Shown: positions 55,939 through 64,000 of the stretch, one piece after another
How the letters are laid out: every line of letters starts with the position of its first letter
Position numbering within the stretch: position 1 is the first letter of the stretch
Assembly: GCA_024345305.1 (NCBI GenBank)
Contig: BRON01000007.1
Span: forward strand, 1,674,001-1,738,000
Reading direction: 5' to 3'
DNA: 64,000 nt
Source of the DNA: Mrakia gelida
Taxonomy: Eukaryota; Basidiomycota; Tremellomycetes; Cystofilobasidiales; Mrakiaceae
Program-made: the position numbers and the translations under genes
Notes under the pieces: model-generated
Told to the model about the DNA's origin: nothing
The model's database searches: none
The model's input: the letters and a program-made list of their open reading frames with translations, nothing else

Positions 55939-57872
55939 TTACTCGTCGGCTCCCTGCTCGGCACCCTCGACTCGTCGGGTCTTCTCCGACTCGAGCTGGT
56001 TGTAGAGGAGGAAGAGGGCCTTCTCGCTAAGGGAGGAGAACGAAGAAAGAAGGGTCAGCGACGCGTCGAGAACGAGGGAGACGCGAGGCGAGAAAGAGAA
56101 GCGAGGACGTACTTGGACTCGGGGCTTCCAACGATGGTGAACATCCTCTCTCCGGTCTCGTCATGAGGAACCTTAGCGATGGAGATCTTGGATCCAGAGA
56201 GTCGTCGGATCTCGGTGATCTTGGATCCGGCTCGACCGCTGAGGGAAAGGACGAGGACGCGATGGGAACGAAACGAGGGTCAGTTCTCGCTCTCTCTCTC
56301 GTTCAACGCGTGCTCTCGAACGAATTCGTGCACTCACATGATGCAACCAACCATATCCGAGGGGATAGAGATGTTCTGGGTCCTGAACGATCCATCGACG
56401 GGAGCAGCAGCGGCAGGGGTTCCAGCAGGAGCGGCAGCGGCGGCGGGGGTAGCCTGCTGCTTGAAGGTCGACTCTCCACCGTTCTGAGCGACCGAAGTCC
56501 TCCTGGGAGCTCCTCCAGCGGCGGGAGGGAACGCACCAGCGAACCCAGCGCTAGGCCTCCTTCCGACGACGACTCCAGGAGCGGAAGCTCCTCCTCCAGC
56601 CAAGACGCCAGCATCTCCGCTCGCTCCAGGGTGGTAGAGCACGGTTCCCTGTCCACGCTCCCAATCGTCGATCAGGCATCGTCCGATCTCGGAAACGGCG
56701 ACCTTGATGGCCTCGGTGGTTCCCTGGACCTCGACGACTCGCTCGGTGGACTGGGGGAGCATCTCCTTGGAAGCGACCATTCGAGCACCGGAGACGTCCT
56801 GGATGTGCTTGATCTTGAGACCGGATCGACCGATGACGGTTCCCATGAGGTTGTGGGAGATGAGGAGTCGGACGGAGGTGAAGGCGTTGGGAGGAGGAGG
56901 AGGGAGAGAGTCGGCGGAGAGGGGAGTCTCGAGGAGCTGTCGAGCGATCTCGGAGTAGGCCTGGAAGAGAGAAGAGAAGACGCGACGAGTCAGAACCCCG
57001 AAGAAGACAAGAAGATGGGGGTGTTGATGATGACGAAGGGAGGACGAGGAAAGTCGACGAAGCGACGAGGGAAAAGAAGAAGACAAGAAAGAGAGGAGAA
57101 ACTCACCCAAGCGACGCCCTCGAGGTTTCCACTGACGCTCAAAACCCTGTCGTTGACACCCTGAACGACCTTGGAGACACCAGCCTTGACTCCGGTGAGT
57201 TCTCGAAGGTCGGCGACGTTCTTTCCTCCCTTTCCGATGATGACTCCGGCCTCCTTGGTGGAGACGAGGGCTCGAAGGGTGAGGTTCTGACCTTGCTCTC
57301 CGTCCTCTCCTCCCTCTCCGGACTGGTTGTCGTCGCCGTTGGTCTGGGTGGTATCGTCACCTCCGGTCTGGCCGGCGGTAGGGTTCTCGGGGAGGGGGGA
57401 GGTGGCTAGAAGAGGAAACAAAGACGAAAGAGAAAGGAAGGGAGGTTAGTCTCGTCAGGTCGGTTGTCACGAAGGAGAATCTGATCCGAGCTCGCTCTTG
57501 AGAGAACGAGAGCAGATGGGTTGCTGGTTCCTTCGAGAGGTGATGGAGGGTTGAGAGGTTGATAGAGGGAGGTAGACGAAGGACGGGATGTATGTCGCTG
57601 AAGGATGGGTTGAGAGGAAGGAGGGAAGGGGGGAGGAGAGCTCGAAGGAAGGAAGCAAGACCTCTCGCTCCCCTCGTCTGACCTCCTTCTACCACTCCTT
57701 CCGCGCTCCAGCTGCCTCAAATCCTTCTCCCATCCATCCCCATCCATACGTCCCTCTCATAGCTCACACCCTTCGTCGAAATCCAGCTCCAGGCCCTCTC
57801 TAAAGCTCAGATCGCGCGACCTCGTGAGCTCAAGTCGAACGGCGCGAAGGCGAACTCACCAGGGGAGGACAT
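55939..57872 (-). CDS. Triple-KH RNA-binding protein (PCBP/Rnc1/Khd1-like)
   Basis: Poly(C)-binding type protein regulating mRNA stability or translation. The 13-nt first coding exon (57860-57872) gives MSSP and joins to ATSPLPENPTAGQ. An acidic Asn/Gly/Gln leader precedes KH1 (LRALVSTKEAGVIIGKGGKN), KH2 (VRLLISHNLMGTVIGRSGLK with ARMVASKEMLPQSTERVVEV) and, after a Gly/Ala/Pro linker of about 100 residues, KH3 (ISIPSDMVGCIIGRAGSKI, ISIAKVPHDETGERMFTIVG). All three GxxG loops (GKGG, GRSG, GRAG) are intact. It ends VEGAEQGADE. KH1-KH2 close together and KH3 distant is the usual PCBP layout. Confidence 0.94.
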
Positions 57873-58408
57873 CTCGAAGAAAGAAGAAGAAGAAGAGGGG
57901 AGGGGCGAAGGGAGGGGGGGTGAGGCGGAGGGGGGGAAGCGGGTAAAAGAGGGGAGAAGGAGGGAGGAGCGAAGAGAAGAGGTTGAGTCGCGAAGGGAAG
58001 GGAGGATGGAGGTGAAGGTCAGTCGAGTTCAGCTTTCAATTTCTCGCTGGGGGGACGGACCAGCTGCGGGACCTCCCTCCACGCGACAGAGATCTCGAGG
58101 GTGGATCGTTTGAAGGTGGAAGGTTTGCTGGCTGAGAGGGAACCAGTTCGAGGGGAAAATCTGGTTTGTGGGAAGAGAGTGAAAATCTGACGCGAACGAC
58201 CGAGCGGCGCGTCGTCCTCTCGTCGACTCGGTTACTTCTCCCTTCCCAAACTCCTCCATTCTCTTCACAAGCTTTCTCGCTCCAGAGTCAAGCCCAAACA
58301 TGTTCAAAACGTTCATGAGTACTCTGAGATCAAAGCGACAGTATCTTTTTTCTCCTCCGTCGTCCCTCGTCTCACCTCCCTCCCCTGCTTCATTCTTCAA
58401 TCGCTCAA
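57873..58408. other. Promoter of KH gene and 3' region of TspO gene
   Basis: 536 bp. A GGGGGGGTGAGGCGG stretch and GAAGAAGAAGAAGAAG lie just upstream of the KH start (57880-57940). No gene supported. Confidence 0.4.
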
Positions 58409-60080
58409 TTAAAGCTGCTTCTTCTCGACTCCCTTCCCCTTCTTATCAGCCCAAGGAGAGTAGTTCAAGAACCAGTCTGACCAAACCACGAACGCAGAAA
58501 TCAAGTCAGTTCTCGCCTCTCTGCTCTTTTCTCTTTCCCCTCCCCAAGACAAAAGCCCAGCCCGTCGACGCGCGACGAAAGAACGAAAAGCGTGAGAGGT
58601 GTAGTTGAACGTACAACCAGCGTTGAGGTAAGTGGCGTAAGACAACCAGGCACCTGATTCCGTGACACATGGCATAAAGAAGAGGAGTCAGCGCGAGCGA
58701 GAACGAGAGGTTCGAGGGAAGGGGAGTTTGAAGACGAAGACGAACAGTAAGGACCCAAGAACCAGGTGGTCGAGATCTCAGTGGGGAGGGAGTCGGCTTG
58801 GATCTGTTCAGAAAAGGCAAAGGGAACCGAAAGTGTCAGTTTTGGGAAGGCAAGGAGGAAGAGAGGGTGGGAGAGAGAGAGATGGGAAAACGAACGGTGA
58901 GAGCGAAGACGGTTGCTGTGAGGGCGACGATGTCTACGAGGGCGAGACCGGTCTGGGGAAGAAGAAGAGAGGGAGGAAGGCGTTGTTAGTGGGTGGGTCT
59001 TGGGCAAGAAGGGTAGGTTTGAGGGACGGAGGGAGAGTAGAGGGAGGGAAGAGACGCGACGCGTCATTCCCTTTCCTTCGTTTCGAGCTTGAACAAGCAC
59101 ATAGTCGCTCTGCCCTTCACCTCAACAGGAGTGTTCGCACAGCATTGCTAGCATGCCTTCTACCGACTTGTCGAAATTCTGCTCGTGTATGAGATGACGG
59201 CGACCCTTCCTCGACCAGTCGTTCCACCTTCCCTCTCGTCTCCGTCCGCTCCGTCTCCTCCTCGCGCTCAGTTGGATGACGCCAACTCACCTGCTTCAGC
59301 CCAAAGAACAATGGTGTCCAAGTTAAATTTCCAGCGAGCTGAAGGTAGTAGAGAGCCAAGGCGAGGGAGGCGGTGTTCCTGAGGAACAGATCAAACCGAA
59401 AACAAGAGCGAGATCAGCCTCCCATCGCCGGTCTGTCTCGAACAAGTTACTGTAGTGCTCAGTTCAGATGAGGACTGACTTAGCAGCAGGAGTAAGAGCC
59501 GAAGCGTGAGACTTGACGATGAGGTGGGAGGCGTAACCCATCTGACGAAGGCGACGAGACAGGGACGGACGGGCGGAGTCGGGTAGGGAGAGATGGTGAG
59601 CTCGAACGAAGGAGGAGAAACAAGACAGGATGGAAAGGGACTTACTCCAACGTAGAGAATAGGCCACACGATCCCGAAAGCCTGTCTAGGAGGAGCATAC
59701 GCTGGCTCTTTCAGGCCCTACCGAAGAACGAAACGCAACAGAGATCAGGGGAAGGTCAGCCCTCCCTTTCAAGCTCGCCTCTTCCCTTTCCTTCCTGTGA
59801 GCTCGAGCTCACCTTGTACCAAGGCCCCTTGACGACACTGGCTGTGGTGTAGCCTGAGGATAGTCCCAGGGCGAGAGGGAGTCCAACTGAAGGAGCGAAT
59901 GAAGCGAAAGAGGAGTGAGTTGGAAGAAAGAGGTAGGTACGAGAAGAAGGGAGGAGGGGGGCGAGATCGGATCGTCGGGCGTCGAGCAAGAGAGGGAGGG
60001 CTCAACGTACCAGCAAGGAAGACGTTGGAAGGGATTTGGTAGAGAAGGGTGGGGAGGGCTGAGTGAGTAGGAGAAGACAT
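58409..60080 (-). CDS. TspO/MBR (translocator protein) family membrane protein
   Basis: Five-span tryptophan-rich sensory protein related to the mitochondrial outer-membrane TSPO, which binds porphyrins and sterols. Start MSSPTHSALPTLLYQIPSNVFLAG, then VGLPLALGLSSGYTTASVVKGPW, the signature loop LKEPAYAPPRQAFGIVWPILYVGMGYASHL, SLALAYYLQLAGNLTWTPLFFGLKQTGLALVD, IVALTATVFAL and ADSLPTEISTTWFLGPYCAWLSYATYLNAGYWFLN. A polar tail with KKGKGVEKKQL closes it. The Trp-Pro-x-Leu-Tyr and Asn-Leu-x-Trp-x-Pro-Leu-Phe signatures are kept. Six introns. The start codon faces VPS4 over only 116 bp. Confidence 0.92.
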
Positions 60081-60196
60081 GTTTTTTTGAGTTGATGGGT
60101 GTTAGGGAGGGACAGGTCGAGCGACGGCGTCATCTCCTTCCCTCGTTTCGAGAGGAGAGGACCGACCTGTTTGCTTTCGCCTTTCCTCAACCCACA
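60081..60196. promoter_or_regulatory. 116-bp bidirectional promoter TspO/VPS4
   Basis: The shortest divergent gap of the window; both core promoters and leaders must fit within it or overlap. It contains an A/T7 run beside the TspO start and CT-rich sequence beside VPS4. Confidence 0.65.
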
Positions 60197-63428
<3,232 letters not shown>

Positions 63429-63603
63429 TCTCTCTTTATTTCTCTTCTTCTTTCTCTCGTTTGTGTTGCGCCTTCACAGATACCCCTTTCGTCCTAGCCC
63501 TGCTTCTTCTTGCTTGCCTCTCGAATCTCTCTTCTATTTTTCTAAACCTCTTGGGCTTCTTCTTCCAGGATCGCATGCTTTTCGCTCCTAACCTCAAACC
63601 ACC

Positions 63604-64000
63604 ATGACGACTCTCACTCTCTCCCCTTCCCCTCCTCCTTCCCTCCCCTCCCAGGAACCTCAGGCTCTCTCCGATGATGCTCAAGCCATCTTCAAGATAC
63701 TCGCCATCGACGTCAGCCAGGTCCAGTCCTTCCTCCTCGCTGAACGACTTCAGATGGAGGAAGCCATCGCTTTCTCTGCCGGCGAGGTCGCTCCTTCTTC
63801 GTCCCTTCCTTCTTCCGCGACTTCTGAGGTCGACGAGGCTGGAAAGAATGAGTCCAACGTCGCGGGTATGGCTCAGCTTCAGGAGGACTTGCTGGTAGCT
63901 CTCAACTTGACCAAGGAGGACGCTCAGTTGGAGGCGGATGGTCAGCTCGATCTTCGTCTCGCTCCAACTTCCTTATCTCGTCTTCCTTCCACTGATCTTC
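63604..64000 (+). CDS. Unrecognised gene, 5' part only
   Basis: Open frame from the ATG at 63604 running off the window. Product starts MTTLTLSPSPPPSLPSQEPQ, continues LSDDAQAIFKILAIDVSQVQ, FLLAERLQMEEAIAFSAGEV, a Ser/Ala stretch, and LQEDLLVALNLTKEDAQLEA. A GTCAGC donor-like site near 63939 may start an intron. It looks soluble, acidic and helical. No domain recognised. It follows VPS4 in the same direction after 175 bp. Confidence 0.55.
   Translation, partial: MTTLTLSPSPPPSLPSQEPQALSDDAQAIFKILAIDVSQVQSFLLAERLQMEEAIAFSAGEVAPSSSLPSSATSEVDEAGKNESNVAGMAQLQEDLLVALNLTKEDAQLEADGQLDLRLAPTSLSRLPSTDL

Noticed and set aside
56163..57164. 333-codon plus-strand frame opposite the KH gene
   Set aside because: Shadow of the long KH exon; no motif, Ser/Gly-rich only.

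Overview
The window is nuclear DNA of a filamentous-fungus or yeast-type eukaryote, most likely a basidiomycete of the Pucciniomycotina (Rhodotorula/Sporobolomyces-like red yeasts). The grounds are: GC-rich, CT-skewed DNA; dense genes, each broken by many 50-120 nt introns of the form GTGAGT/GTTCGT...CTGAC...CAG; short intergenic gaps; and protein content typical of fungi (Zn2Cys6 factor, DHA2-type MFS pump, full ABCC pump, HDEL-tagged PDI). The lineage is an inference; the intron architecture is seen directly. No rRNA, tRNA, CRISPR or transposon could be supported.

Layout: (1) 0.5-4 kb, a NAPE-PLD-like metallo-hydrolase and a DUF3140 protein with an acidic tail. (2) 4.2-14 kb, proteasome lid subunit RPN8 (-), tryptophanyl-tRNA synthetase WRS1 (+), a BTB protein (+) and proteasome ATPase RPT3 (-). 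(3) 14-25 kb, a LOG-family phosphoribohydrolase (+), a PAP2 lipid phosphatase (+), small paralogue A (-), a PhoD-like phosphatase (-) and a PHS-family MFS permease (+). (4) 25.5-34.3 kb, small paralogue B (+), a 6.5 kb ABCC transporter (-) and an SNRNP27-like tri-snRNP protein (+). (5) 34.8-43.4 kb, PDI1 (-), a mitochondrial RRM-like protein (+), copper chaperone ATX1 (-) and an unknown membrane protein (-). (6) 43.8-54 kb, a DHA2-type MFS transporter (-), small paralogue C (-) and a large Zn2Cys6 transcription factor (-). (7) 55.9-64 kb, a triple-KH RNA-binding protein (-), a TspO/MBR protein (-), VPS4 (+) and the beginning of an unknown gene (+).

The most interesting signals are these. Three dispersed paralogues encode a small (108-130 aa) unrecognised protein, share a C-terminal helix motif and have an identical gene structure with a 7-nt last coding exon. 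Two internal micro-exons (6 nt in the zinc-cluster factor, carrying the third cysteine, and 7 nt in VPS4) are needed to complete conserved motifs. The last intron of RPT3 splits the codon for the C-terminal Tyr (HbYX motif), so that intron retention would exchange Phe-Tyr-Arg for Phe-Cys-Lys. The palindrome ACGCGT recurs in introns and spacers. Several neighbours (PAP2, PhoD, PHS permease) are plausibly linked through phosphate metabolism.

All exon structures were read by eye from splice consensus and protein family motifs; gene ends are firmer than individual internal splice sites.
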